Assembly (NCBI RefSeq): GCF_037963835.1 | Contig: NZ_CP150145.1 | Coordinates: forward strand, 1,364,001 to 1,428,000 | DNA length: 64,000 nucleotides | Direction of reading: 5' to 3' | Source: Paenibacillus sp. FSL H8-0332 | GTDB lineage: Bacteria; Bacillota; Bacilli; Paenibacillales; Paenibacillaceae | In this document: one piece after another, positions 1 through 8,574 of the stretch | How the letters are laid out: every line of letters begins with the position of its first letter | Numbering within the stretch: position 1 is the first letter of the stretch | The notes under the pieces: model-generated | Databases searched by the model: none | What the model saw: only the letters and a program-made list of their open reading frames with translations | What the model was told of the DNA's origin: nothing | Made by a program: the position numbers and the translations under genes

Positions 1-92
1 TTGTATACGAAAAACCGAATACAATGTACTTGCGCGAAGGTGTCGGGCCTAATGTATGTGAAAAACCGAATAAAAATTGTAGGTGGTTTCCT
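1..92. repeat. Left-edge part of a 51-bp-period hairpin repeat
   Basis: Two copies of the core GAAAAACCGA start at 9 and 60, exactly 51 bp apart, the same period as the array at 12990-13222. In the first copy the core is flanked by TTGTAT and ATACAA, which pair perfectly. The second copy is more degenerate. The array probably continues to the left of the window. No coding role is apparent. Confidence 0.7.
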
Positions 93-155
93 CTTACTGA
101 TCCAATCCATAAATTTATATCTGATGCCCTACTACTATGCACAGCACTTCACCTG

Positions 156-1364
156 TCATGAGGCGAGTGGAGTTGTAATTTTCTCGTCCGGAGAGCGGCG
201 GGGCCAGAGCAGCAGTCCCAGTGAGCAGACTACCAGCACTACGCAGAGCAGGTAGGAATGGCGGTATCCTAACCACTGGGCTGCGGCTCCTCCCGCCAGG
301 CTTCCGGCCAGTCTGCCGATGGTTGTAGCATTGGTATACAGTGTGGAGGCATAGCCGGGATGATCCGGCAGCAGATCCTGAATATAGCTGATGCCAATCG
401 CAGAGATTACAGCGACAAAAAAAGCCAGCAGCACCTGTCCGGCGATGAGCTGCCACAGCTCACCCACTCCGATCACCAGCGCATAATAGATGCCTCCCAT
501 TACCATTCCCCAGCCCAGCAGCACCTTGCTGTCGTATTTGGCTGACAACAGCCCCAGCACCAGCATGAACGGAATCTCCATTAACGCGCAGATACTGGCC
601 ACCGAAGCTACATTCTGTGTAGTGCCTCCCAGCGTATTGACAATGAACAAGGAGATATTCAGACTATTGGCCCAGTGTCCGGTATAGAGCAGAGTCAGGA
701 TGAGAAAAGGAACCATCACCCTAGCGTTCCGCTGCAGTCCGGCTGATTGCTGGATACGCGGTTGAAGCTGCTTAGCGGCTGAAGGCCGTACGAAGCTGAA
801 CACCAGCAGGGCATTGATCAGGAAGATCAGTGTGGTCGCTGAGAAAATCCCCTGAAATCCGAAGCGGCTCAGGAGCGCGGCTCCAACCAGCGGGCCGCTG
901 ATGAAGCCAAGGGAGAACATCGAGCGCAGGGCTGAGTTGGCCAAGGCATGATCAGGAGAACTGCTGGCGCTCACAGCTTCTCTGGCACTGGCGAATAATT
1001 GCGGCATCGCCGGGGCGCCGGCTGCGGTGAATATTGTCATATAGGCCAGCAGCGCGTAAAAGTCATGAATGAATATGTATCCGGCAAAAGCAACCGCGTT
1101 GAACATCATGCAGATCACCATCAGCCTGCGGCGGTTCAACCCGGCGTCGGAGCGCTTGGCAATGAACATGCTTAAGGCTACCCCGCTAAGGAGGGTCACC
1201 GCTGTGAAAATACCGAAGGTTCCGGCGGTGACGCCGAGTTCTTCTGTGAAGTAGACCGCCAGGAACGGGGCGCTGATAGAGATGGCCATTCCCTGGAACA
1301 ACATGCAGAGCAGGAATATAGGATAGCTTGGAATGAGGAGCAGAGCATAGGTTCTTTTGAGCAT
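156..1364 (-). CDS. MFS transporter, sugar efflux (SetA-like)
   Basis: A 402-residue integral membrane protein with the hydrophobic pattern of a 12-helix major facilitator. The N-terminus runs almost directly into the first membrane segment, and short basic loops (AKRSDAGLNRRR near residues 70-80) match the conserved loop 2-3 region of the family. The overall look, including the early PFLAVYFTEELGV stretch, resembles sugar efflux transporters of the SetA/SetB group, which export sugars or analogues by proton antiport; the substrate is an inference. The ATG at 1364 has an AAAGGAAG sequence about 11 bases upstream. The gene is transcribed away from the GH3 gene that starts at 1641, so the two could share a regulatory region, but no operator common to both was seen. 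Confidence 0.75.
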   Translation of the reverse strand: MLKRTYALLLIPSYPIFLLCMLFQGMAISISAPFLAVYFTEELGVTAGTFGIFTAVTLLSGVALSMFIAKRSDAGLNRRRLMVICMMFNAVAFAGYIFIHDFYALLAYMTIFTAAGAPAMPQLFASAREAVSASSSPDHALANSALRSMFSLGFISGPLVGAALLSRFGFQGIFSATTLIFLINALLVFSFVRPSAAKQLQPRIQQSAGLQRNARVMVPFLILTLLYTGHWANSLNISLFIVNTLGGTTQNVASVASICALMEIPFMLVLGLLSAKYDSKVLLGWGMVMGGIYYALVIGVGELWQLIAGQVLLAFFVAVISAIGISYIQDLLPDHPGYASTLYTNATTIGRLAGSLAGGAAAQWLGYRHSYLLCVVLVVCSLGLLLWPRRSPDEKITTPLAS

Positions 1365-1602
1365 AGAGTGTGTGGACTTCCTTTCAGCATCGCTTGTAGT
1401 CTTCTCTTTGATTTAATTATAGTATAACGTCAATAGCATATGATGTGTCTGATTAGCATCTATACCATACAGAATCCCTAATAATGAACTGGTTTTTGGG
1501 CCAATTGTTCTGGTGTTATTGTCAGGGAAGATCTTCTAAGATGGAGGAGGATAGGACAGCCGGGCTGTGCGGAGGCAACAGGACGCTGGGCTTGGCTGGA
1601 TA

Positions 1603-1616
1603 TGAAACCGTTATCA
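1603..1616 (+). promoter_or_regulatory. cre site (CcpA) before the GH3 gene
   Basis: TGAAACCGTTATCA matches the Bacillus cre consensus TGWAANCGNTNWCA at every defined position. It lies 24 bases before the ATG at 1641, where CcpA binding would block transcription when glucose is present. No convincing -35/-10 pair was identified in the rest of the 1365-1640 spacer. Confidence 0.65.
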
Positions 1617-1640
1617 TGAAAAATGAAGGAGAGATTATAT

Positions 1641-4463
1641 ATGGACGCTGCTACGTATCCTTTTAGACAAATTGAATTGCCATTAGATGAACGTGTTCAG
1701 GATCTGCTCTCCCGGCTGACACTGGCGGAGAAGGTCAGTCTGATGCCGCAATATCAGGCTGAAATTGAACGGCTGGGTGTAGGCGGTTACAAGCATGGGA
1801 CGGAGGGCGCGCACGGGATCTCCTGGCTGGGCAAAGCCACCTCGTACCCGCAGCCAAGCGGCCTCGCCTGTACCTGGAACCCGGCGCTGCTGCAGAGAAT
1901 CGGCTCGGCAATCGGGGATGAGGCCAGAGCCTTTTACCGCAAGAATCCCACGGTTAACGGCTTGACTCTGTGGGCACCGACTGTGGATATGGAACGGGAC
2001 CCGCGCTGGGGGAGAACAGAGGAAGCCTACGGGGAGGACCCTGAGCTGACAGGCCGGCTGAGTACAGCGCTTGTCCAGGGAATTCAGGGCGATCACCCGG
2101 TGTATCTGAAAGCGGTAGCGACCCTGAAGCATTTCCTCGGGAACAATAATGAGATTGACCGGGGCGTGGCTTCGTCCAGCATTGACCCGCGTAATATGCG
2201 CGAATATTATCTGGAAGCCTTCAAGCCTGCCTTCAAGGAAGGCGGCGCACAATCCATGATGACTGCCTACAACTCCGTGAACGGCGTGCCGGTTATCCTC
2301 CATCCGGCGGTAATGGAGATTGTGAAGGGCGAATGGGAGATGGACGGCTTCATTGTCAGCGATGCCGGAGACCTGTTCGGCATTGTGAAGGACCATAAGT
2401 ATTATGATTCCTTCGCCCAGTCCATGGCGGAATCGATCAAGAATGGCATTGACAGTGTGACCGAAGAGACGGAGGAGACCATTAAGGTGATTCACGAGGC
2501 GCTCCGTGAAGGGCTGCTGACCGAGGCAGATCTGGACCGCGCGCTGGCGAACACCTTCCGCATCCGCTTCCGGCTCGGTGAGTTCGACCCGGAGGAAGGC
2601 AATCCGTATACGAAGATAGACGACTCAGCCATTCTCAGCAAAGCGCATGGCGAGCTGTCGCTCGAAGCCGCGAAGGAATCCATCGTGCTGCTGAAGAACG
2701 ACAACGCAGCCCTTCCACTGAATGCAGCCTCGTTGTCCAAGGTCGCTGTGATCGGCCCGCTGGGGGACGAAGCGTTCAGAGACTGGTATTCCGGTACGCT
2801 GCCATATGCGGTGACCCCTTTGCAGGGAATCATCAAGAAGCTGGCAGGCAAGCAGGTCACCTTCGAGAGCGGGGATGACCGGATCATTCTGACCTCCGCT
2901 GCCAGCGGACAAGCCGTGGGTTTTACGGGTGAGGACGGACGGCTCGCAGTGCTGCATGATCAGCCGGAGCGCGGGGAGATGTTCCGCCATACGGCGTGGG
3001 GCTGGACTGCTCATACCCTTGAATCCACCAGCCGGGGGCAATATGTCACCCTGACAGATGCCGGTATACTGACCGCTTCCGCTGATGAAATCTATGGCTG
3101 GTATGTGAAGGAATCGCTGAACCTGGTTCAGGAAGGCGAAGGCGCTGTCAGCTTGCGCACCTGGAATGATCAGCCGCTTGTTATCAGTGCTGAGGACGGA
3201 ACCCTCTGCGTCTCTGAAGAGGAGTCCTCTTCCGAAGCACGCATCTTCCATAAGCAACTGGTAGTGAATGGCGTAGAAGCAGCGGTGGAAGCGGCCCGGG
3301 CCGCTGAGGTTGCCGTCGTATTCGTCGGTAACCATCCGCTCTTGAACGGCAAGGAGGAGATTGACCGGCCGGATATTGTACTGCCCGCAGAGCAGGAGAA
3401 TCTGGTTAAGGCCGTTTATGCCGCCAACCCGAACACCGTCGTGGTGATCGTCGGCAGCTATCCGATTTCCTCCACCTGGATCGACGAGCATATTCCGGCC
3501 GTGCTGTACACTTCGCATAGCGGACAGGAGCTGGGCCATGCCGTCGCAGATGTCCTGTTCGGCGATTACAGCCCGTCCGGCAAGCTGAATATGACCTGGT
3601 ACCGCAGCGTCAGCCAGCTGCCTGAATTCATGGACTACGATATTATCAAAGGCAAAAGAACCTACATGTACTTCGACGGTGAACCGCTCTATCCGTTCGG
3701 TCATGGTCTGAGCTATGCACAGGTGAATTATAACAAGCTGTCGCTGGCAGCGGAGGAAGTACAGCAGGACGGTACGATCAGTCTGACCGTAGAGCTTGAG
3801 AACAGCGGCAGCGTTGACGGTGACGAGGTAGTTCAGCTCTATGTCCAGTACTTGTCCACCCGGATCAAGCGTCCGCTTAAACAGCTGAAGCGGTTTGACA
3901 AAATCCGACTGGCTGCCGGACACAAGCAGACGGTCACCTTCACTTTACCCGCCGCTGAACTCTCCTTCTGGGACGTCAGCCGCGAACAGTACTGTGTGGA
4001 GGATGGGGAATACCAGCTAATGACAGGCCGTTCCTCGGGAGATATCCGGCTGTCAGCCACCATCAGAGTGCATGGCGAGACCGTTCCGCCGCGTGATCTG
4101 TATGCGCCAGTTAAGGCTGAGAATTACGATGATTACGATAGTGTCTTCCTCGATGAATGCAAGGCTGGCGGCGCTGCGGTACATCCAGTGAAAGAAGGGG
4201 CGTGGATCGCCTTCCATAATGTCCGTTTTACAGAGGGAGCAGCGGGCGTCGAGATGCTGGTATCCTCCGTCCAGGGCGGCGTGGTTGAAGTCCGGACCGG
4301 CAGCCCGTCCGGCAAGCTGGCGGCTACACTTGTAGTTCCATCCGGCAGCGTTCAGCAGTGGCATGGCCAGTCCGCTATAGCGGATGTGGATGCTGGAACC
4401 ACCGATGTGTATCTTGTCTTGCGGGGTGAGGTTCTGCTCAGCCGCGTGCAGTTTACGGTGTAG
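1641..4463 (+). CDS. Glycoside hydrolase family 3 (beta-glucosidase/xylosidase-like)
   Basis: A 940-residue GH3 enzyme without a signal peptide, so probably cytoplasmic. It hydrolyses terminal beta-linked glucose or xylose from oligosaccharides. The N-terminal TIM barrel (about 1-330) carries WAPTVDMERDPRWGR and KHFLGNNNE, and the expected nucleophile is D241 in IVSDAGD (most GH3 proteins have SDW here). The second alpha/beta domain includes LLKNDNAALPL. It is split by an inserted module of about 140 residues (roughly 410-560) with repeated beta-like segments, possibly fascin- or PA14-like. A fibronectin III-like domain (FGHGLSYA onward) and a C-terminal CBM6-like module (about 825-940) follow. 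The ATG at 1641 is preferred over 1623 because AAGGAGAG lies at the right distance. A cre site precedes it and a terminator follows, so it is likely monocistronic. Confidence 0.88.
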   Translation: MDAATYPFRQIELPLDERVQDLLSRLTLAEKVSLMPQYQAEIERLGVGGYKHGTEGAHGISWLGKATSYPQPSGLACTWNPALLQRIGSAIGDEARAFYRKNPTVNGLTLWAPTVDMERDPRWGRTEEAYGEDPELTGRLSTALVQGIQGDHPVYLKAVATLKHFLGNNNEIDRGVASSSIDPRNMREYYLEAFKPAFKEGGAQSMMTAYNSVNGVPVILHPAVMEIVKGEWEMDGFIVSDAGDLFGIVKDHKYYDSFAQSMAESIKNGIDSVTEETEETIKVIHEALREGLLTEADLDRALANTFRIRFRLGEFDPEEGNPYTKIDDSAILSKAHGELSLEAAKESIVLLKNDNAALPLNAASLSKVAVIGPLGDEAFRDWYSGTLPYAVTPLQGIIKKLAGKQVTFESGDDRIILTSAASGQAVGFTGEDGRLAVLHDQPERGEMFRHTAWGWTAHTLESTSRGQYVTLTDAGILTASADEIYGWYVKESLNLVQEGEGAVSLRTWNDQPLVISAEDGTLCVSEEESSSEARIFHKQLVVNGVEAAVEAARAAEVAVVFVGNHPLLNGKEEIDRPDIVLPAEQENLVKAVYAANPNTVVVIVGSYPISSTWIDEHIPAVLYTSHSGQELGHAVADVLFGDYSPSGKLNMTWYRSVSQLPEFMDYDIIKGKRTYMYFDGEPLYPFGHGLSYAQVNYNKLSLAAEEVQQDGTISLTVELENSGSVDGDEVVQLYVQYLSTRIKRPLKQLKRFDKIRLAAGHKQTVTFTLPAAELSFWDVSREQYCVEDGEYQLMTGRSSGDIRLSATIRVHGETVPPRDLYAPVKAENYDDYDSVFLDECKAGGAAVHPVKEGAWIAFHNVRFTEGAAGVEMLVSSVQGGVVEVRTGSPSGKLAATLVVPSGSVQQWHGQSAIADVDAGTTDVYLVLRGEVLLSRVQFTV

Positions 4464-4513
4464 GTGTCCTTGCGTTGCGGGACCCTTGTATATATGTGAA
4501 AAAAGCTTATGTG

Positions 4514-4560
4514 AAAAAAGCTTCTGAATGGCCTGTTGGGCGATTCGGAAGCTTTTTTAA
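4514..4560 (+). terminator. Rho-independent terminator after GH3
   Basis: AAAAAAGCTTC pairs with GAAGCTTTTTT, with a TGAAT/ATTCG extension towards a loop of about 13 bases, ending in a T-run. A partial direct duplication of its left arm (GTGAAAAAAGCTT) occurs just upstream at about 4497. Confidence 0.85.
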
Positions 4561-4751
4561 ATGATTGAACACAGGCAGAGATAAAGGGGAGCAGCGATAG
4601 TTGGATTTTGTGGAGTTGCTGGCCAATTTCCAAACCGTATAAAACGGATGGAACCTAAAACCGATAATAAAGGATAAACCTATATATTTAGGGATTATTT
4701 TCATATCAAGATGAGGAACGTAACATGTGATGTCCGGCGGGGAGGGTGAAG

Positions 4752-6848
4752 ATGGCTTCAACAAAGCTAGTATTTAACGAAGATGAAGTCAGGCGCTTGC
4801 AAAGGAAGATTGGCGAGGTGAGCCAGGACACCAACCGACTATATCTGGAGCTGAAGGGCCAGTCCAGCGGCTGGGGCGGCATTCCCATGGGCGACCATAT
4901 GGTCAAGGCCCAGGTCCTGATCAATGAATTAACCGTAGAAGCGGAGAAGTTAGAGGATATCATCCGGATTGCCCTTAGAGGGGTCGCGGATTTGCAGGAA
5001 GAGAATCGACGGCAGGCGGACAGGCTGACGGGGCAGTTTACGCTTTTGTTAGCGGCCTTCGGAAGCTTGGGGCTGCAACCGGCCGCCGGACGGGTCTCCA
5101 TCCCTGAATTTGTGCAGCGAAGTGCGACGAACCTCATCACTTCGATTGCCGCTCTACCGGGAAAAGACGAGCTCAGCAGGGACCCGGTGGTGCAGCAGCT
5201 CAGGAATGTCATTCAAACCTCCGGCCTGCTGACCGTAGAGAGTATAGCTGCACAAAGTAAGCTGACGGATATTTTTGCAGCGCGGGATCAGATCGCCAAG
5301 GCACAGATGGCCTTCAAGGTGTATCAGGCGTTCGGAAACCAGGCGCAGATGGAGGCTGTTCATGCACAGGCCGAAGAAGCCCGGCAGAAGCTGGCCTCTC
5401 TAGGCGTAGCCAAGATCTACTATGAAGCCGGTACGGATCTAAGCGCCCATTACAGACAACCAGCGGTTACCGCCTGTGAGTATGATCCGTCGATTACAGC
5501 AGACAAGGTCCCCTTACTACATAACGAAGAATATTTGCTGCTGCTGCGGCTGGCGATGGAGAAGACCGCCGCAGGAGCGTATGCGCGGGGTCAGCTTGCG
5601 GCGAAGCGGCAGGAAATTCAGATCGCAGCGGCTCTTAAACAGGTTCAAGAGCAGATTGAAGCGCAGCGGCGGTTGAACGGGCCGCCGCTCACGCTGCCGG
5701 ACGGCACGCCAATTACCGCAGACAACAAGGAAAATGAGACTACCTGGAACTTTTATCAGGCGAAAGTCTATGTGCCAAATGAATATCTCACCCCGATGTA
5801 CACCAGTTATTTGGGGTGGCTGGAGGATACCTACGGGCTGACGAAATGGGAGAGCCGGGTTCGTCAGGCGGATAGTGTGGTGTTGGCTTTTACCGAAGGA
5901 TTGGTGAAAGAGGTCGTCATGGGCGTGGCGGATACGGCAACTTTTGCCTTCAAGCTGGTTGTGGACCCAGTCAAAACCACCACAGAAATGAAGAATCAGG
6001 CGCAATACCTCATCGAGCATCCGGAAGTGCTGGTGGAAGCGGCCAAGATGGCGTATCATCAGTTTGACGAAGGCACCCCGGAAGAGAAGGCGAGAATGCT
6101 GGGCTCGGTCGCGTCCATACTCGTCCCAGGACTACAAATTACCAAAGCAGGCAAAGTGGGTAAAGTGTTGGACGAGGTCGAAGACGTCGTCAGCCAAGCG
6201 GCGAAGGATGCCCTGCAAGGGATCAAGCAGAAGCTCCCGGATCTAGGACGGGCCGTGCAGACGCCGGAAGGGTTTGTTTTCAAGATAGGGGAGATTCAGG
6301 GTACGCCAGCCATGCCGAAGACGCCGGTACAGCAGCGGTATATGGAGGGGGTGGGTGGTGGCGGTAATAGGGTAGGGGGGATTGGTGAAATTGACCATCC
6401 AATTAGAACATATCGGAATGCTGATCTAAAAAAACTCGAGGCTAAATATGCTGCTGACCCTAAATTAACGGTTGAAATGCCATATGAAGGTAAGGGGAAG
6501 TATGGTACAAATTCAGAAGGATGGTTACGAGATAAGGACTATTACTGGAAAGTAGTCATGGAAAAGTATCCTGAAAGTATAAGTAAATCCAATAAACAAA
6601 AAATTGAATTAGGGTTTTCACCAATTAATGATAAGCAGTTCAGAGAACACTTCCCACAGTTTAATATTAAGGAACTGAATAATGACACTCTTATTCACCA
6701 TCATATTGGTGGCGGTGGCCAAGCAGTTGCAGTCCCATCAAAGTTACATCCTGGGTCTGGTGGTATTCACAATATCGAAAAAGAGGCAGGAATTTGGGGT
6801 AATGACAGCCAATATGCAGAATTACTAGAAAAATTCTTAAATAAGTAG
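4752..6848 (+). CDS. Type VII secretion polymorphic toxin, HNH-like nuclease
   Basis: A 698-residue modular protein. The first 100 residues are helical, with W41-G42-G43 in the turn between two helices, as in WXG100/LXG-type substrates of type VII secretion. A long helical and Ala-rich middle (about 330-500) resembles the linker of Bacillus LXG toxins. After a Gly-rich hinge near residue 535 comes a C-terminal domain of about 160 residues containing H649-H650-H651 followed by GGGGQAV and SKLHPGSGGIHN. This is typical of the HHH-type toxins of the HNH/Endo VII nuclease superfamily, so DNA or RNA cleavage in a competitor cell is the likely role. The C-terminal coding sequence is clearly more A+T-rich than the rest, as expected when toxin tips are exchanged. 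The ATG at 4752 is favoured over GTG 4746 because GGAGGG is five bases away. No secretion machinery is encoded in the window. The exact nuclease subfamily is uncertain. Confidence 0.75.
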   Translation: MASTKLVFNEDEVRRLQRKIGEVSQDTNRLYLELKGQSSGWGGIPMGDHMVKAQVLINELTVEAEKLEDIIRIALRGVADLQEENRRQADRLTGQFTLLLAAFGSLGLQPAAGRVSIPEFVQRSATNLITSIAALPGKDELSRDPVVQQLRNVIQTSGLLTVESIAAQSKLTDIFAARDQIAKAQMAFKVYQAFGNQAQMEAVHAQAEEARQKLASLGVAKIYYEAGTDLSAHYRQPAVTACEYDPSITADKVPLLHNEEYLLLLRLAMEKTAAGAYARGQLAAKRQEIQIAAALKQVQEQIEAQRRLNGPPLTLPDGTPITADNKENETTWNFYQAKVYVPNEYLTPMYTSYLGWLEDTYGLTKWESRVRQADSVVLAFTEGLVKEVVMGVADTATFAFKLVVDPVKTTTEMKNQAQYLIEHPEVLVEAAKMAYHQFDEGTPEEKARMLGSVASILVPGLQITKAGKVGKVLDEVEDVVSQAAKDALQGIKQKLPDLGRAVQTPEGFVFKIGEIQGTPAMPKTPVQQRYMEGVGGGGNRVGGIGEIDHPIRTYRNADLKKLEAKYAADPKLTVEMPYEGKGKYGTNSEGWLRDKDYYWKVVMEKYPESISKSNKQKIELGFSPINDKQFREHFPQFNIKELNNDTLIHHHIGGGGQAVAVPSKLHPGSGGIHNIEKEAGIWGNDSQYAELLEKFLNK

Positions 6849-6860
6849 AGGGTGATATAT

Positions 6861-7394
6861 TTGCATATAAAAGAAGCTATGGATCAATATTTTTCATTAA
6901 GGAAAAAAGTTGCTGAAGAAGGATTGGACTTTTTATTTAAAACACCATTCGATGAAGAGAGTGAATCTCTTATTTACATTGGAGAGGTGGACGAGGATGA
7001 GTATATCTCATGGCAGCCTGTCAAAAAAGACCCTTACGATTTCAAGCCACTAGAAGAGGATTTAGGTATTAGCATTCATCCGTCTGTCAAAGAATATTTT
7101 AATTCATACTATTTTGCCGATTTAGATGGATTTATTAAAGAACATTATATAAAACTAGAATCGGTACTACAAAAGGCAGATATTGATTCTTATACGAACA
7201 CACTTAAAGGATACAAGAATAATCACGATAACAAACTTGAGAATATCCCTTTAGGGATAGAAGGCAACGGACTTAACGTAGTGATTGACAATGAAGATGG
7301 TTCTGTGAAACTCGAAGATTTCGAAAGAAATTCTTTCGAAGTGATTTCAGAGAATATTGAGCTGTTAATTACTAGTTTACGACTAAAAAGATAA
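6861..7394 (+). CDS. Syd-family immunity protein
   Basis: A 177-residue acidic soluble protein encoded 12 bases after the toxin gene. The features WQPVKKD, LEEDLGISIHPSVKEYFNSYY and a later VVIDNEDGSVKLE stretch follow the pattern of Syd, first known as a SecY-interacting protein and later recognised as a common immunity family beside polymorphic toxins. It most likely binds and neutralises the nuclease domain of its neighbour in the producing cell. Its start is unusual: TTG at 6861 is best placed relative to AGAGGGTGA, although GTG 6852 or ATG 6888 are possible. It shares the A+T-rich composition of the toxin tip, so the two probably moved together. Confidence 0.72.
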   Translation: MHIKEAMDQYFSLRKKVAEEGLDFLFKTPFDEESESLIYIGEVDEDEYISWQPVKKDPYDFKPLEEDLGISIHPSVKEYFNSYYFADLDGFIKEHYIKLESVLQKADIDSYTNTLKGYKNNHDNKLENIPLGIEGNGLNVVIDNEDGSVKLEDFERNSFEVISENIELLITSLRLKR

Positions 7395-7415
7395 TATCAT
7401 TGCCGACCTCTTTGG

Positions 7416-7463
7416 GAAAAGGGTCCATTATGGTGAGATGATACCATTATGGTCCCTTTTTTT
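7416..7463. terminator. Probable bidirectional terminator between convergent genes
   Basis: AAAAGGGTCCATTATGGT pairs imperfectly (two mismatches) with ACCATTATGGTCCCTTTT and is followed by a T-run on the plus strand and an A-run on the other side. It separates the immunity gene from the convergent AraC gene. Confidence 0.7.
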
Positions 7464-7504
7464 GTTAGGCACACCTTCTTGGATTTTCCTAACATTACCA
7501 TCCA

Positions 7505-8416
7505 TCAATACGAACTCAAAGACGAAGCCCCGCCAGACGACCCCTGCGCCTTGCGGAACGCGGAAGGGGACATGCCGCTCTGCTTATTGAAGATGCGGTT
7601 GAACTGGGAGAAGCTGTTGAAGCCGCATTGTCCGGCGATGTCGGAGATCTTGTGCCGGGTATGGAGCAGGAGCTGCTGGGCTTTGCGGACGCGGGTCATT
7701 TGGATGTATTCGGTCAAGGTGAAGCCGGTGACGGTTCTGAACTGGTGCGATAAATAATAAGGGCTGATATAGAATTCCTTGGAGATGGAGTCCAGGGACA
7801 GCTCGCTGCCGTAATGGCTGTGAATGTGGGCGGTGATTGAATAGATTTTTTGCATCATGGCATTGCCGATCTCCTCCAGCACGTAAGCATTCTTGTCATT
7901 CTGCTGGGACAGACTGCAGAGGAACTGCTGGAACAGACTATGAATCAGCACCGGATTCAGCGGTGAAGTGCTGCGGGAGCAGTTGAAAATAGCATTGAGC
8001 GGCTCGAACACGGCACTGCGCGGCCCTCCGGTGAACCGGTAGATCGGAACCTCCTCGGCGAACGGCTGCAGCATTGCATTGTAAGCGGTCTCAAGTCCGG
8101 GTGTATTCCTGGGCAGGTTGAAGTTGATAATCAGCCGCTTATGCGGCGGGCCTGCGGGATACTGGGTCATATGCAGCCGGTACGGAGCAAGCAGAACAAT
8201 GTCATATTGCTGGAGGGCATGTACATTACCTTCAATAATATGAGTAGCGCTGGAATCCAGCAGAATATGAATCTCATAAAAGTCATGATCGTGCTGGAAT
8301 TCCATATTGATGTCGTGAGAGCGCTGATCGTAGTCAAAATAGTAAAAGAGCGGATCAGCCGGAGTATTGATACGTATGCTGTATCCTTGCTCGTATAACA
8401 GGTCGCTGTCAAGCAT
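7505..8416 (-). CDS. AraC family transcriptional regulator
   Basis: A 303-residue regulator. Residues 1-150 form a cupin-like sugar-sensing domain (EFQHDHDFYEIHILL, with HDHDFYEIH giving the metal or ligand-type His pattern). The C-terminal 100 residues carry two helix-turn-helix motifs: DSISKEFYISPYYLSHQFR and, after the linker, ISDIAGQCGFNSFSQFNRIF. The gene is divergent from the GH38 mannosidase, so it is likely the local activator of the mannosidase and GH88/105 genes; this is inferred from position only. Start ATG 8416 is chosen because GAGGAGAG sits directly upstream inside the longer reading frame that begins at GTG 8431. Confidence 0.88.
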   Translation of the reverse strand: MLDSDLLYEQGYSIRINTPADPLFYYFDYDQRSHDINMEFQHDHDFYEIHILLDSSATHIIEGNVHALQQYDIVLLAPYRLHMTQYPAGPPHKRLIINFNLPRNTPGLETAYNAMLQPFAEEVPIYRFTGGPRSAVFEPLNAIFNCSRSTSPLNPVLIHSLFQQFLCSLSQQNDKNAYVLEEIGNAMMQKIYSITAHIHSHYGSELSLDSISKEFYISPYYLSHQFRTVTGFTLTEYIQMTRVRKAQQLLLHTRHKISDIAGQCGFNSFSQFNRIFNKQSGMSPSAFRKAQGSSGGASSLSSY

Positions 8417-8450
8417 AGCCTCTCTCCTCACTATTGCCGTTATCCTGTAT

Positions 8451-8480
8451 ATTATAGGCTCAAAAAAGCAAAATATGCAA
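8451..8480 (-). promoter_or_regulatory. Promoter of the AraC gene
   Basis: Read on the minus strand, TTGCAT (8480-8475) and TATAAT (8456-8451) are separated by 18 bases, giving a good sigma-A promoter about 35 bases before the start codon. Confidence 0.6.
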
Positions 8481-8534
8481 TGAATAGGGCGGAATACAGC
8501 AAGAGTAGGGTAGTTTTTGGAGTGGAAGGTTTGC

Positions 8535-8561
8535 TATAGTGACCATATGAAAGCGGATACA
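8535..8561 (+). promoter_or_regulatory. Extended -10 promoter and cre-like site of the mannosidase gene
   Basis: TGC followed by TATAGT (8535-8540) makes an extended -10 element without a clear -35. TGAAAGCGGATACA at 8548-8561 matches the cre consensus at all but one defined position and would cover the predicted transcription start. This suggests CcpA repression combined with activation by the divergent AraC protein. Confidence 0.5.
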
Positions 8562-8574
8562 GGGAGTGATAGAG

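Noticed and set aside
1-255. 84-residue frame at the left edge
   Set aside because: It runs through the repeat units and into the 3-prime end of the opposite MFS gene; no ribosome site and no recognisable protein.
1484-1666. 60-residue frame before the GH3 gene
   Set aside because: It overlaps the cre site and the GH3 start and shows no conserved features.
2625-3923. 432-residue ORF antisense to the GH3 gene
   Set aside because: It is a long open shadow frame opposite a well-supported GH3 gene, with no motif or ribosome site. The same holds for 9208-10305 and 33362-34321.
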